The position numbers and the translations under genes are program-made. DNA of 64,000 nucleotides from contig NZ_JAAILI010000080.1 of NCBI RefSeq assembly GCF_012650175.1, positions 124,001-188,000 of the forward strand, in the 5' to 3' direction. Below, piece after piece: positions 8,763-19,099 of this stretch (position 1 is the stretch's first letter; the number at the start of each line of letters is the position of its first letter). Below the pieces are notes generated by a model. That model saw nothing but the letters and a program-made list of their open reading frames with translations, had not been told where the DNA came from and searched no databases. This stretch comes from Sphingomonas sp. S2M10. GTDB lineage: Bacteria > Pseudomonadota > Alphaproteobacteria > Sphingomonadales > Sphingomonadaceae.

Positions 8763-8901
8763 ACGGAATTCCCCAGAAATTCTTGATACGGCGCAATGCA
8801 GTCTTGCGTCCGAGGGCGCCTGTCAAGTGAACAGCGTGCAGTGCGACGAGACGCCCCCTCAATGCCCTGTAATGCCACCTTGTAGCCACTATCTAAGGCC
8901 A

Positions 8902-10020
8902 ATGGCAGTACCCATGACCCAATCGCTAGCCTTCGATCATCCGGATACCCCGGACGCCGAAATCTCGGCGACGATCGCGCGCATCCGCCTTTCGGGCGTG
9001 CCCGACGACCGCGCGATGCTGCGCGCCGCCGCGGAGCTGACCCGCGATCTCCACACGCCCAACAAGGCGATGTACTGGACCGACTGCTTCCTTTCGGCGG
9101 CGGTTGGCTATGCCGGCATGGCGACCGCGATGTTCGCGGCCTCGCCCTGGGTGGCGGTGATCGGCGGCATCGTCGCGGTGCTCGCGCTGTACCGCGCCGA
9201 GCTGTTCATCCATGAGATCACGCATCTCAAGCATGCGCTGCTGCCGGGCTTCCGCACCGCGTGGAACATGTTCGTGGGCGTGCCGCTGCTGCTGCCGTCC
9301 TTCATGTATGAGGGCATCCACACGATCCACCATGCCCGTACCCGCTACGGCACCGATCAGGATCCCGAATATCTGCCGCTCGCGCGGATGAAGCCGTGGA
9401 CGCTGCCGCTGTTCCTGCTGGTCTCGGTGCTGATGCCGATCGGCCTGCTGATCCGCTTCGCGGTGCTTGCGCCGCTGTCGCTCTTCTCCCCCAAGCTGCG
9501 CCGCCTCGTCGTAGCGCGCTATTCCGGGCTGCAGATCAACCCGGCGTTCGAGCGCCGCGCGCCCGAAGGCGCGTTCCGCCGCCAGTGGTTCTGGCAGGAA
9601 CTGGGCGCGAGCATCTTCGCGATCACCCTGATCGGCGTCACCGTGGTGGGCATCCTGCCGCTGCGCGCCTTCCTGGCGTATATTGCGATCATCGCCTGCT
9701 CGGCGGTGATCAACCAGGTCCGCACGCTGGTCGCGCATCTGTGGGAGAATGAAGGCGAGCCGCTGACCGTGACTGCCCAGTATCTCGACAGCGTCAATGT
9801 GCCGGGGCCGGGCGTGCTGCCCTATCTCTGGGCGCCGGTGGGCCTGCGCTACCACGCGCTGCACCATCTGCTGCCGGCGGTGCCCTATCACGCGCTGGGC
9901 GAGGCACATCGCCGCCTGGCTGCCGCGGTGGGCCCGGACTCGGCCTATCACAAGGCCAATTATCCGACGCTCTCCGGGCTGGTGGTGAAGCTGGCACAGG
10001 GCACGCTGCGCCAGCGCTAA
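8902..10020 (+). CDS. Fatty acid desaturase family protein
   Basis: A membrane di-iron desaturase or hydroxylase of about 372 residues. The three His boxes are present in order: HEITH, HTIHH and YHALHH. Hydrophobic segments precede and separate them, as expected for an integral inner-membrane enzyme with a cytosolic metal site. It would introduce a double bond (or hydroxyl) into an acyl chain; the substrate cannot be told. The ATG at 8902 follows AAGG; an ATG at 8914 is possible. The open frame extends further upstream but lacks family similarity. It is divergent from the GNAT-like gene and followed by a terminator. Confidence 0.85.
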   Translation: MAVPMTQSLAFDHPDTPDAEISATIARIRLSGVPDDRAMLRAAAELTRDLHTPNKAMYWTDCFLSAAVGYAGMATAMFAASPWVAVIGGIVAVLALYRAELFIHEITHLKHALLPGFRTAWNMFVGVPLLLPSFMYEGIHTIHHARTRYGTDQDPEYLPLARMKPWTLPLFLLVSVLMPIGLLIRFAVLAPLSLFSPKLRRLVVARYSGLQINPAFERRAPEGAFRRQWFWQELGASIFAITLIGVTVVGILPLRAFLAYIAIIACSAVINQVRTLVAHLWENEGEPLTVTAQYLDSVNVPGPGVLPYLWAPVGLRYHALHHLLPAVPYHALGEAHRRLAAAVGPDSAYHKANYPTLSGLVVKLAQGTLRQR

Positions 10021-10042
10021 TCGCGGGTTGGGTTAGCAGAAC

Positions 10043-10080
10043 AGGGCCGGACACCGGGCGGTGCGCCGGCCCTTTCTTTT
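10043..10080 (+). terminator. Rho-independent terminator after the desaturase gene
   Basis: AGGGCCGG (10043-10050) pairs with CCGGCCCT (10066-10073) around an inner CACC/GGTG stem, followed by TTTCTTTT. It lies about 25 bp after the desaturase stop. Confidence 0.85.
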
Positions 10081-10143
10081 GATACCGCTATCTTGCCTCG
10101 TCCGAACCCGGCGCTAGGCTGATCATCGAGACACGGGGAGAGG

Positions 10144-10941
10144 ATGATGCGAGCGATGTTCCTGCGGGCGACGGCGCTTTGCGCGCTGGTCGCCGCCACG
10201 CCGCCGGCGACGGCGCAAACCCGCTGGCCGAACGGCGCCAAGGCGGCGGTGGTGCTCACCTATGACGATGCGCTGCCCTCCCAGCTGGATCATGTCGTCC
10301 CCGCGCTGGATGCGGAGGGGTTCAAGGGAACCTTCTTCCTTGCCAACGTCCAGCAGGCGCATGTCGAGCGTTGGCGCGGCGTGGCGGCGGATGGACACGA
10401 ACTCGCCAACCACACCATCTTTCATCCCTGCAGCAAGGCCAGCTATCCGGCCGACCCGCGCTTCGTAAGCGAGGCCTATACCCCGGCCAGCATGCTGCGC
10501 GAGATCGAGCAGCAGAACGTCTTGCTGCGGGCGCTGGACGGCAAGACCCGCCACGGCCTCGCAACGCCGTGCGGGCAGAGCCAAGCGGGCGGCATCGATT
10601 ATCTGGAGGATCTCCGAAAGGCGAACCTGGTCACCTATGTGCGCGGCGTGTTCTATACGCCGGCGGATGCCCGCGCCAACGTGGCCAAGGTGGATCCGAT
10701 GCGGCTTCCGGCACGCGGCTTTGGCGAGGGCGCGGTGGCCGAGGACATGATCGCCTTTGTGGAGGAGGCCGAGCGGGGCGGCGGTTGGGCGGTATTGCTG
10801 TTCCACGGCGTTGGCGGGGACTATCTGGCGGTGCCGGACGCCGAGCACCGCAAGTTCGTCGCCTGGCTGGCGGCGCATCGCGGCGAGGTCTGGGTAACCA
10901 CGCTGCAAGGGGCGCTCGATTGGGCGAAGGCGAATCCTTGA
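10144..10941 (+). CDS. Secreted polysaccharide deacetylase (NodB/CE4 family)
   Basis: A 265-residue protein with a signal peptide (cleavage near ATAQT, about residue 24) and a NodB homology domain. The first metal-site motif is VVLTYDDALPSQL, with Tyr in place of the common Phe in TFDDG. The second, HELANHTIFHPC, supplies the two metal-binding His. The late motif WAVLLFHGVGGD fits the final conserved His region. It would remove acetyl groups from a cell-envelope or exported polysaccharide. GGGGAG precedes the ATG. It is monocistronic and convergent with lptG. Confidence 0.85.
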   Translation: MMRAMFLRATALCALVAATPPATAQTRWPNGAKAAVVLTYDDALPSQLDHVVPALDAEGFKGTFFLANVQQAHVERWRGVAADGHELANHTIFHPCSKASYPADPRFVSEAYTPASMLREIEQQNVLLRALDGKTRHGLATPCGQSQAGGIDYLEDLRKANLVTYVRGVFYTPADARANVAKVDPMRLPARGFGEGAVAEDMIAFVEEAERGGGWAVLLFHGVGGDYLAVPDAEHRKFVAWLAAHRGEVWVTTLQGALDWAKANP

Positions 10942-10995
10942 GCACAGGCGCCTGGAGCGTTTCAACCATGGGCAAAAACGCGCGCCCCGAATAGC

Positions 10996-12093
10996 CTATT
11001 CCTCGGTCCGCAGCAGCACCGCCTCGCCGATCATCAGGAACAGGAGGAAGGGCGCCCAGGCGGCTAGGAAGGGCGGGTAGGCGCCGAGATTGCCCATCGC
11101 CAGCGCAAAATTGTCCGCGACGAAATAGAGGAAGCCCAACGCCATCCCGATCACCACACGCACGAACAGCTTGCCCGAGCGCGCCAGTCCGAAAGCCGAT
11201 ACGCCGCCCAGCAGCGGCATCAGGAAGGCCGAAAGCGGGCCCGACAGCTTGTGCCACAGCGAGCCTTCCAGCGCCTTGGTAGGACGCCCGGCCGCCTTGA
11301 GCTCGTCAATGGCGACGCGCAGCTCGGCGAAGGAGCTGGAATTGGGATCGACATGGGCAAGCGTGAACTGGTCGGGCCGGACGCCCTCGCCGATGATGGC
11401 GGCGCCTACCGGCGTCAGCGTGCCGGCGGCGATGTCGAAGCGCTTCACGCCGTCGACGCGCCAGGCGTTGCCGGCGCGCACGCCGTGCCGGGCCGTGAGG
11501 ATGGACGTGAGCGAGCCCCGCGTGCGCTGATAGACGGTGATGTCGTATAGATGCGCGGCTTCGCCCTTGCCCTTGATCTGCTGGACGTTGATCAGGTTGC
11601 CGCTGGCCTGCACCCACACGTTCGCGCGATCGCCGCGATCGACCGGGAGCGGCGCAAATTCCACTTTCTTCCACTGCTCCAGCGTCGCGGTGGCGCGGCT
11701 GACGATGCGGTCGTTGAAGGCGAAGGACAGGCCTGCGACGATCAGGCCCGACAGCATCAGCGGCGCGAGTACCTGGTGCGCCGAAAGCCCGCCGGACTTG
11801 AGCGCGATGATCTCGCTGTTCTGGTTGAGCTGGGCGAGCGTGAAGATCGCCCCGCCCAGCACCGAATAAGGCAGGAAGGTGGACACGATCTGCGGCACGC
11901 GCAGGGTGACGTAACGCCAGATTTCAGCATTGCCGTTGCCCGGATGGGCCAGAATCGAGGCGGATTCGGTCAGCAGGTCCAGCGATGTCAGCACCAGCAC
12001 CAGCGCGCCGAGCAGCGCGAAGGTGCGGAACACGAACAGTCGCGCCATGTACAGCGAGATGGTGGGCGAGGGGAACAGACCGCGCAGGTTCAT
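10996..12093 (-). CDS. lptG: LPS export ABC transporter permease LptG
   Basis: An inner-membrane subunit of the LptB2FG complex, which extracts lipopolysaccharide and pushes it to the outer membrane through LptC-LptA-LptDE. The 365-residue product has the YjgP/YjgQ layout: transmembrane helices at the N-terminus (YMARLFVFRTFALLGALVLV), a periplasmic beta-jellyroll-like middle, and three C-terminal helices. The ATG at 12093 overlaps the lptF stop (ATGA), so translation is coupled. The longer frame upstream is shadow of lptF. Confidence 0.92.
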   Translation of the reverse strand: MNLRGLFPSPTISLYMARLFVFRTFALLGALVLVLTSLDLLTESASILAHPGNGNAEIWRYVTLRVPQIVSTFLPYSVLGGAIFTLAQLNQNSEIIALKSGGLSAHQVLAPLMLSGLIVAGLSFAFNDRIVSRATATLEQWKKVEFAPLPVDRGDRANVWVQASGNLINVQQIKGKGEAAHLYDITVYQRTRGSLTSILTARHGVRAGNAWRVDGVKRFDIAAGTLTPVGAAIIGEGVRPDQFTLAHVDPNSSSFAELRVAIDELKAAGRPTKALEGSLWHKLSGPLSAFLMPLLGGVSAFGLARSGKLFVRVVIGMALGFLYFVADNFALAMGNLGAYPPFLAAWAPFLLFLMIGEAVLLRTEE

Positions 12094-13301
12094 CGGGCGG
12101 CCTCCGCCTTGCGGCGCCGTCGCCTGCTGCCCGGCAGCAATCGCCCGATCAGCTTGGCAGTCTTGGCGAAGCCGCGCTCCAGCGCGCCGATCGGCTGCCC
12201 GCCGGGGACATAGGCGACGGTATAGTACATCCAGAAGGTAAGCCCCGCGAAGATCGAAAAGGGTACCCACAAGGCGATGATCGGATCCACCAGCCCCAGG
12301 CTGCCCACGCCCTGCGCATATTCGTTCACCTTGTGATAGGTGACGATCATCAGGATCGACAGGAACACGCCGAGCATCGAGGTGGAGCGCTTGGGCGGGA
12401 TCGCCAGCGCCACCGCCAGCATCGGCAGCAGGAACATCGTCGTCACTTCCGCCATGCGATAGTGGAAGGCCGAGCGGCTGGTCTCGCGGTCGATCTCCGG
12501 CGCCGAACGATTGCGGCCGATCACCGCCAGCTCGGGCAGGGTGCGCTCGATATTGCTGTCGCCGCGCTTGCGGAACTGCTCATATTTGGGGAGCGGAATC
12601 GGCAGATTGTGGGTGGTGAAGGTCAGCACCCGCGGCACCGGCGAACTCTTGTCGTAATGGACCAGGGTGCCGTTGGTGAGGCGGAAGATGATCGTGTCGG
12701 GATCGTCGGCGCGGAGGAACTGGCCCTTTTGCGCGGTCACCGCCACGGGCGTTCCGTCCTTGTTGGTCATCTCGACGAAGATGCCGCGCAGGTCGCGGCC
12801 CTCGTCCTGGCTCGATTCGATCCGCAGCGTCATCTTCGAGCCGAAGCTGGTGAATTCGCCGACCTTGATCGAGGCGCCGAGCGCGCCCGAACGCAGCTCG
12901 AAGCGGAGCTGTTCGTAATTGTAGCGCGAGGTGGGCTGGACGAAGCCGACGATCGCGAAGTTCACCGCCGCCAGCACGATCGCGTACATGTACGGCACGC
13001 GCAGCAGGCGGGTGTAGCTGACGCCGACTGCGCGCAGCACGTCGAGCTCCGACGAGGTGGCGAGCCGGCGGAAGGCGAGCAGCACGCCGAGCATCAGCCC
13101 GATCGGGATGCCGAGGCCGAGATATTCGGGCAGCAGGTTGGCGAGCATGCGCCACACCACGCTCACCGGCCCACCCTCGGTCGCGACGAACTCGAAGAGC
13201 CGCAGCATGCGATCGAGCACGAGCAGCATCGCGGAGATGATCAGAGTGGAGACCAGCGGCACCGCGATCAGCCGCGCCATGTAGCGATCGATCGAATTCA
13301 T
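12090..13301 (-). CDS. lptF: LPS export ABC transporter permease LptF
   Basis: The partner permease of LptG, 403 residues, with the same YjgP/YjgQ family layout: MNSIDRYMARLIAVPLVST followed by a membrane helix, a large periplasmic domain, and helices near the C-terminus (MFLLPMLAVALAIP and later). The motif SELDVLRAVGVS, which contacts the LptB ATPase in the family, is present. The ATG at 13301 is chosen from the family N-terminus. It is the first gene of the lptF-lptG pair; lptB is not in this window. It is divergent from obgE with a 190-bp gap that must hold both promoters. Confidence 0.93.
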   Translation of the reverse strand: MNSIDRYMARLIAVPLVSTLIISAMLLVLDRMLRLFEFVATEGGPVSVVWRMLANLLPEYLGLGIPIGLMLGVLLAFRRLATSSELDVLRAVGVSYTRLLRVPYMYAIVLAAVNFAIVGFVQPTSRYNYEQLRFELRSGALGASIKVGEFTSFGSKMTLRIESSQDEGRDLRGIFVEMTNKDGTPVAVTAQKGQFLRADDPDTIIFRLTNGTLVHYDKSSPVPRVLTFTTHNLPIPLPKYEQFRKRGDSNIERTLPELAVIGRNRSAPEIDRETSRSAFHYRMAEVTTMFLLPMLAVALAIPPKRSTSMLGVFLSILMIVTYHKVNEYAQGVGSLGLVDPIIALWVPFSIFAGLTFWMYYTVAYVPGGQPIGALERGFAKTAKLIGRLLPGSRRRRRKAEAAR

Positions 13302-13393
13302 GCTGTTCGCTGAACGTCCTTCAGAGCCTGGATCCTTGCGCTCACGTAACGGGAAACGGGCGGAACCGATCCGCTCGCGTATAGCCGTGCTGA

Positions 13394-14548
<1,155 letters not shown>

Positions 14549-14599
14549 CGCATTTCTAGGGCAACGCTTCGCGTCTGATTCCTTGTGGGAGAGACGCGG

Positions 14600-15340
14600 A
14601 TGGGTGCGTTCGGCTGGTTACGTGGGCTGTTTGGTGCGAAGGCGCAGGCGGTTGACGGGCCTGCGCCACGCCAAATCGCCAGCGTTGCCGAGCGCTCGGC
14701 CGAGGCGCGCGGCCTGTTCTGGTCCGCGCTCGGGCCGGCCAGCGATCGCATTCTCTCCTCGGCGCCCGCAGGATCGCTATGGCCTGGCGGGCACGAGGCC
14801 TATCGGCTGATCCATCGCGGCAACGCGATCCTGCTCGCGACCGACGGCCTTTCCGACCCGTTCGACGAAAGCGCCAGCACCAACGGCTTCGAAATCGAGC
14901 TCTTTGTCGAGGGGCCGGGCGAGGGCGCGCCCGCCCAGGTCGCCGGCGACGGCTGGATGCTGGAGGTGCTGCGCCGGGTCGCCGCGATTGTCGCCGAGGA
15001 GCGTGGCATCCTCCGCCCGCTGGAACGCCACGGACCGATTCCGCTGGAACTCACCAATGTCTCCGCCTCGGCGGCGATCGCCGCGCGACTTCCGGCGCAC
15101 TTCCTTACCGCCGATGATGTGCTGGGCGTGATGATCGGCGCGCCAGAGCCCGATTTCGACACCCGGATCGGCGACATGCCGCTCAGCCCGGTGCGGGCGG
15201 TGCCGGTGGTGCTGCTCACGGCGGCCGAGCTGGGCGAGATCCGCGCCGGCGACAGCGACACGCGCGATGCGGTGCTGGCGCGGCTCAAGGCGAGCGGGGT
15301 CGGCCATTGCAGCGACCTGCACCGCGAATCCATCGTCTGA
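14600..15340 (+). CDS. Suppressor-of-fused (SUFU)-like domain protein
   Basis: A 246-residue cytosolic protein. The middle region ([20 protein letters not shown] through GFEIELFVEGPGEGAPAQVA and LEVLRRVAAIVAEERGILRP) resembles the bacterial SUFU-like domain, a family of unknown function that often occurs in toxin-immunity settings. Here it sits between obgE and proB with no toxin nearby, so a housekeeping role is as likely. The ATG at 14600 has GGGAGA seven bases upstream. Assignment to SUFU is by motif impression only. Confidence 0.55.
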   Translation: MGAFGWLRGLFGAKAQAVDGPAPRQIASVAERSAEARGLFWSALGPASDRILSSAPAGSLWPGGHEAYRLIHRGNAILLATDGLSDPFDESASTNGFEIELFVEGPGEGAPAQVAGDGWMLEVLRRVAAIVAEERGILRPLERHGPIPLELTNVSASAAIAARLPAHFLTADDVLGVMIGAPEPDFDTRIGDMPLSPVRAVPVVLLTAAELGEIRAGDSDTRDAVLARLKASGVGHCSDLHRESIV

Positions 15341-15382
15341 CCCGCTTGGCAGATGCAGGACCGGATCGCTAAGAGCGCGGCC

Positions 15383-16528
15383 ATGTCCGCGCCCGCCCGC
15401 CATGCCGACGCCATCGGTTTCCGCCCTTCGACCTGCGGCCGGCTGGTCGTGAAGGTGGGATCCTCGCTGCTCGTCGACTCCGAGGGGCAGATCCGCCGCG
15501 ATTGGCTGGCGGCGCTTGCCGCCGATCTCGGCGCCCGGGCGCGCGAGGGACAGCAGCTCGTCATCGTCTCCTCGGGCGCGATCGCGCTCGGCGCACGGCG
15601 GCTCAAGCTGCCCAAGGGCGGCCGGGCGAGCCTGGAGGATGCGCAGGCAGCGGCGGCCACCGGCCAGATCGCGCTCTCCAGCATCTGGGCCGAGCTGCTC
15701 CACGATCAGGGCATGACCGCCGCGCAGATGCTGGTGACGCTGGACGATCTCGAGGACCGGCGGCGCTACCTCAACGTCTCCGCGACGCTCGATCGGCTGC
15801 TGCGGCTGGGCGTGGTGCCGGTGATCAACGAGAATGATTCGGTCGCCACCGAGGAAATCCGCTTCGGCGACAACGACCGGCTGGCCGCGCGCGTGGCCAG
15901 CGCCGCCAATGCCGACGGCGTGGTGCTGCTGTCGGACGTGGACGGTCTGTACACCGCCAACCCGAACACCAATGCCGATGCGCAACTGATCGAGCTGGTC
16001 GATGTGATCGACGAGCGGATCGAGGCGATGGCCGATCGCGGGTCCGGCTCGGGCATGGGCTCGGGGGGCATGGTCTCGAAGATCGAGGCGGCGCGAATCG
16101 CGACGAGCGCGGGCGCGCACCTCGCCATCGCCGATGGGCGGGTCGACCATCCGCTGGCGCGGCTGGCGGCGACGCGACGGGGAACGCTGTTCCTCGGCCA
16201 GAAGGGCGCGGCAGCGCGCAAGGCCTGGCTGCGCGGCGGGCTCACCGCCAAGGGCGCGATTCACATCGACGAGGGCGCCGCGCAGGCACTGAAGGAAGGT
16301 CGCAGCCTGCTGGCCGCCGGTGCCACCCGCGTCGAGGGGCGCTTCGCGCGCGGAGATCTCGTCGTGGTCGTGGGTCCGGACGGCAGGCATCTCGCCCGCG
16401 GGCTGGCCGAATATGGCCATGTCGACGCCTCCCGCATCGTCGGTCGGCGGAGCGAGGAACTGGTCGAGATCCTCGGCTATGCCCCCCGGTCGGCGTTGGT
16501 CCATCGCAGCCACATGGCGCTGCTGTGA
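15383..16528 (+). CDS. proB: Glutamate 5-kinase
   Basis: Phosphorylates glutamate with ATP in the first step of proline synthesis. The product has an N-terminal amino-acid-kinase domain (LVVKVGSSLLVD, VSSGAIALGARRL, PVINENDSVATEEI, FGDNDRLAARVA, LLSDVDGLYTANP) and a C-terminal PUA domain (about residues 270-381) common in bacterial ProB. The ATG at 15383 follows AAGAG; an in-frame ATG at 15353 would add ten residues. proA is not adjacent. The stop overlaps the GTG of the cerR-like gene, so that gene may be translated by coupling to proB. Confidence 0.95.
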   Translation: MSAPARHADAIGFRPSTCGRLVVKVGSSLLVDSEGQIRRDWLAALAADLGARAREGQQLVIVSSGAIALGARRLKLPKGGRASLEDAQAAAATGQIALSSIWAELLHDQGMTAAQMLVTLDDLEDRRRYLNVSATLDRLLRLGVVPVINENDSVATEEIRFGDNDRLAARVASAANADGVVLLSDVDGLYTANPNTNADAQLIELVDVIDERIEAMADRGSGSGMGSGGMVSKIEAARIATSAGAHLAIADGRVDHPLARLAATRRGTLFLGQKGAAARKAWLRGGLTAKGAIHIDEGAAQALKEGRSLLAAGATRVEGRFARGDLVVVVGPDGRHLARGLAEYGHVDASRIVGRRSEELVEILGYAPRSALVHRSHMALL

Positions 16529-17430
16529 GCGTGTTTGCTGTTACCGGGGGCACCGGCTTCGTCGGATCGCGGCTGATCGACCTTGCGCTGGAAGCAGGGC
16601 ATCAGGTCCGCGCGCTCACCCGTCGCGATCAGCCGGCGCGCGGCGGCGTGACCTGGGTGCGCGGCGATCTCGACGCGACGGCCGCACTGGTGGAGCTGTG
16701 CAACGGCGCCGATGCGGTGATCCACGTCGCGGGCGTGGTCAATGCGCCCGATCGCGCGGGCTTCGCGCACGGCAACATCACCGGCACCGCCAACATGCTC
16801 GCCGCGACCAAAAGCGCGGGGGTGCGGCGCTACGTCCATGTTTCCTCGCTCGCCAGCCGCGAGCCGCAGCTTTCCGCCTATGGCTGGTCGAAGGGAGAGG
16901 CGGACAAGCTGGTTCGGGCATCCGGGCTCGACTGGACGATCGTCCGTCCGCCCGCGATCTACGGCCCGGGCGACCTGGAGATGCTGGAGCTGTTCCGCGT
17001 CGCCCGTTTCGGGTTGGCGCTGCTGCCGCCGGGCGGCCGCATCTCGGTGATCGAGGTAAGCGATCTCGGCCGTCTGCTGCTCGCGCTTGCCGCCGCGGAT
17101 CGTTTCCCCGGCGAGATCGACCCGGATGACGGGCGGGGAGGGGGCTGGACGCATCCGGATTTCGCCCACGCCATCGGCCGGGCGGTTGGGCGGCGCGTGC
17201 TGGCGCTGTCGCTGCCCAGGGCGGTGCTGATGGCGGGTGCCTATGTCGACCGGGCGCTGCGCGGCAAGCGCGCGAAGCTCACGCCGGATCGCGTGTCCTA
17301 TTTCTGCCACCCCGACTGGGTGGCCGATCCGGCGCACCGGGCGCCCGCAAATCTCTGGACGCCGCAGGTGGAGACCGAGGCCGGGCTGGCGGAGACCGCG
17401 CGCTGGTATCGCGCCAAGGGCCTGCTCTGA
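16525..17430 (+). CDS. cerR: NDUFA9-like NAD(P)-dependent epimerase/reductase, candidate ceramide reductase CerR
   Basis: A 301-residue extended short-chain dehydrogenase. The Rossmann motif TGGTGFVGSRL is at the N-terminus, and YGWSKGEADK carries the catalytic Tyr/Lys (YxxxK). It resembles the atypical NDUFA9-type branch. In Caulobacter crescentus an enzyme of this branch (CerR) is needed for ceramide synthesis and is encoded next to spt and its ACP. The same arrangement here (spt and acp within 2.7 kb) supports that role over respiratory complex I assembly. The GTG start overlaps the proB stop. The CerR assignment is by family and context, not residue-level proof. Confidence 0.7.
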   Translation: MSVFAVTGGTGFVGSRLIDLALEAGHQVRALTRRDQPARGGVTWVRGDLDATAALVELCNGADAVIHVAGVVNAPDRAGFAHGNITGTANMLAATKSAGVRRYVHVSSLASREPQLSAYGWSKGEADKLVRASGLDWTIVRPPAIYGPGDLEMLELFRVARFGLALLPPGGRISVIEVSDLGRLLLALAAADRFPGEIDPDDGRGGGWTHPDFAHAIGRAVGRRVLALSLPRAVLMAGAYVDRALRGKRAKLTPDRVSYFCHPDWVADPAHRAPANLWTPQVETEAGLAETARWYRAKGLL

Positions 17431-17465
17431 GTCCGGCCGCCGCTTAACCATCCTATAAAAGGGGC

Positions 17466-19016
17466 ATGTGGACCGCCCCGATCAAGCTCATCCTCTGGGA
17501 CCTCGACGATACGCTGTGGCGGGGCACGCTCGCCGATGGCGATGCCGTCGCGCTGTTCGAGCAGCGCGCGGAGATGCTGCGCGCCTTCAACGCGCGCGGC
17601 GTGGTCTCTTCGATCTGCTCGAAGAACGATTTCGATGCGGCGCGGGCGCAGCTGGAAGCGTTCGGGCTTTGGGACGAGTTCGTCTTTCCGCACATCGCCT
17701 TCACGCCCAAGGCCGAGGCGATCCGCGGAATCATCGCCGACATGCAGTTGCGGCCCGTCAACGTCCTTTTCATCGACGACAACCCGCACAATCTCGCCGA
17801 AGTGCGCCACGCGCTGCCGGAGATCCAGACGCTGGATGCGACCGCCGCCGACGCCGACGACCAGCTTGCCGGCCTGCTCGCGCTCCAGACCGGCGCGCGC
17901 AGCCGCGTCGGCGAGTACCGCATCCTGGAAGCCAAGAAGCGTGACCGCAGTGCTTTGTCGGGCCAGTCCAACGAGGCGTTCCTGCGCGCCTCGGGGCTTT
18001 GCGCCTGCGCCCCGTTTCTGATGGACAATCTCGAGTTCGTGCCGCGCATCGCCGAACTGATCAACCGGGCCAACCAGCTCAACTATACCCAGTCGCGGGT
18101 CGACCCCGCCCAGCTTGAGCGCGACATCATCAACGTCACCCGGCACGACAGCTGGTCGGTCTTCGCCTGGGACAAATATGGCCGTTACGGGCTGGTCGGC
18201 TTCGTCATGTACGACAGGGTCGAGCAGCGCCTCGTGCATTTCACCTTCTCGTGCCGCGCGATGCACATGGGGCTGGAGGAATTTGCGCTGAACAAGATCC
18301 GGGTGTACTGGCCCGGCGCCGATTTCAGCGCGCTCGATGGCCGGTTCAGCCGGGTGACGCCCGACTGGATCGAGGATCACGGCTTCGACGAGGCCGCGGT
18401 GCGCGCCGCGATCCGCGCCGAACTGTCGGCCCAGCCCGCGATCGATCCCGGCATCCGCATCATGTTCGATTGTCAGTCGGGCGGGATCGCGCATTACAGC
18501 CGCTATCGACCCGCCATCGATTTCGACAATAATCCGCGGCTGTTCGCGCTGCCGATGATGGAGGACGACAGCTACAGGGCGCAGCATTTCCCGCCCTTCC
18601 TCGTCTATGGCGCCACTATCGATTATCTGGACAATCGCTGGCCGGGGAAGTGGCACCTGCTGGAACGCGGCGTCTATCAGAAATGCGTGCTGCGGTTGTG
18701 CATCCACCTGATCGAGAACGACCTGCGCATGCTGGTGGTGCTGCCACCCGAGGATGCGCCGATCGAGAAGTACCGGCTGGGCCTCAATCATTCGCCCGAG
18801 CGCTGCCGGCTGTTCAACGCGATCTGGCGGCAGGTGGCACGCGAAAACCCGGGTCGCATCTTCCTCCTCGACATTGCCGATCTGCTCGACGGCGAGGACG
18901 AGATGGCTGATGTGACCCATTTCCACCCCGGCCTGCTGCAGAAGATCGCCGGGCAGATGGACATGTGGGTCCATGGCGTGCTCACCGGTGGCATCGGCGA
19001 AGCGGCGGCCGCCTGA
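17466..19016 (+). CDS. FkbH-like HAD-IIIC protein with GNAT-like and SGNH-like C-terminal regions
   Basis: A 516-residue multidomain protein. Residues 1-160 form a HAD-IIIC phosphatase-type domain: LILWDLDDTLWRGTL with catalytic Asp12 and Asp14, SSICSKNDFD, FTPKAEAIR and LFIDDNPHNLAEV. Residues about 175-300 resemble the acyltransferase-like part of FkbH (RIAELINRANQLNYTQSR). The last third ends in DVTHFHPGLLQKIAGQM, which looks like the Asp-x-x-His block of SGNH hydrolases, and FDCQSGG near residue 334 could be its nucleophile region. Family knowledge: FkbH loads a glyceryl unit from 1,3-bisphosphoglycerate onto an ACP. It lies between cerR and acp-spt, so it probably acts on that ACP or on a sphingolipid intermediate. 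No such role is established. Confidence 0.75.
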   Translation: MWTAPIKLILWDLDDTLWRGTLADGDAVALFEQRAEMLRAFNARGVVSSICSKNDFDAARAQLEAFGLWDEFVFPHIAFTPKAEAIRGIIADMQLRPVNVLFIDDNPHNLAEVRHALPEIQTLDATAADADDQLAGLLALQTGARSRVGEYRILEAKKRDRSALSGQSNEAFLRASGLCACAPFLMDNLEFVPRIAELINRANQLNYTQSRVDPAQLERDIINVTRHDSWSVFAWDKYGRYGLVGFVMYDRVEQRLVHFTFSCRAMHMGLEEFALNKIRVYWPGADFSALDGRFSRVTPDWIEDHGFDEAAVRAAIRAELSAQPAIDPGIRIMFDCQSGGIAHYSRYRPAIDFDNNPRLFALPMMEDDSYRAQHFPPFLVYGATIDYLDNRWPGKWHLLERGVYQKCVLRLCIHLIENDLRMLVVLPPEDAPIEKYRLGLNHSPERCRLFNAIWRQVARENPGRIFLLDIADLLDGEDEMADVTHFHPGLLQKIAGQMDMWVHGVLTGGIGEAAAA

Positions 19017-19099
19017 CCTTTGGGGCACTGCCCCGCCACGGGCCCGGTTTCGCCGCATTCGCTTGGCACCTGCAACCGATACCACTAAGGACCGGCCGC

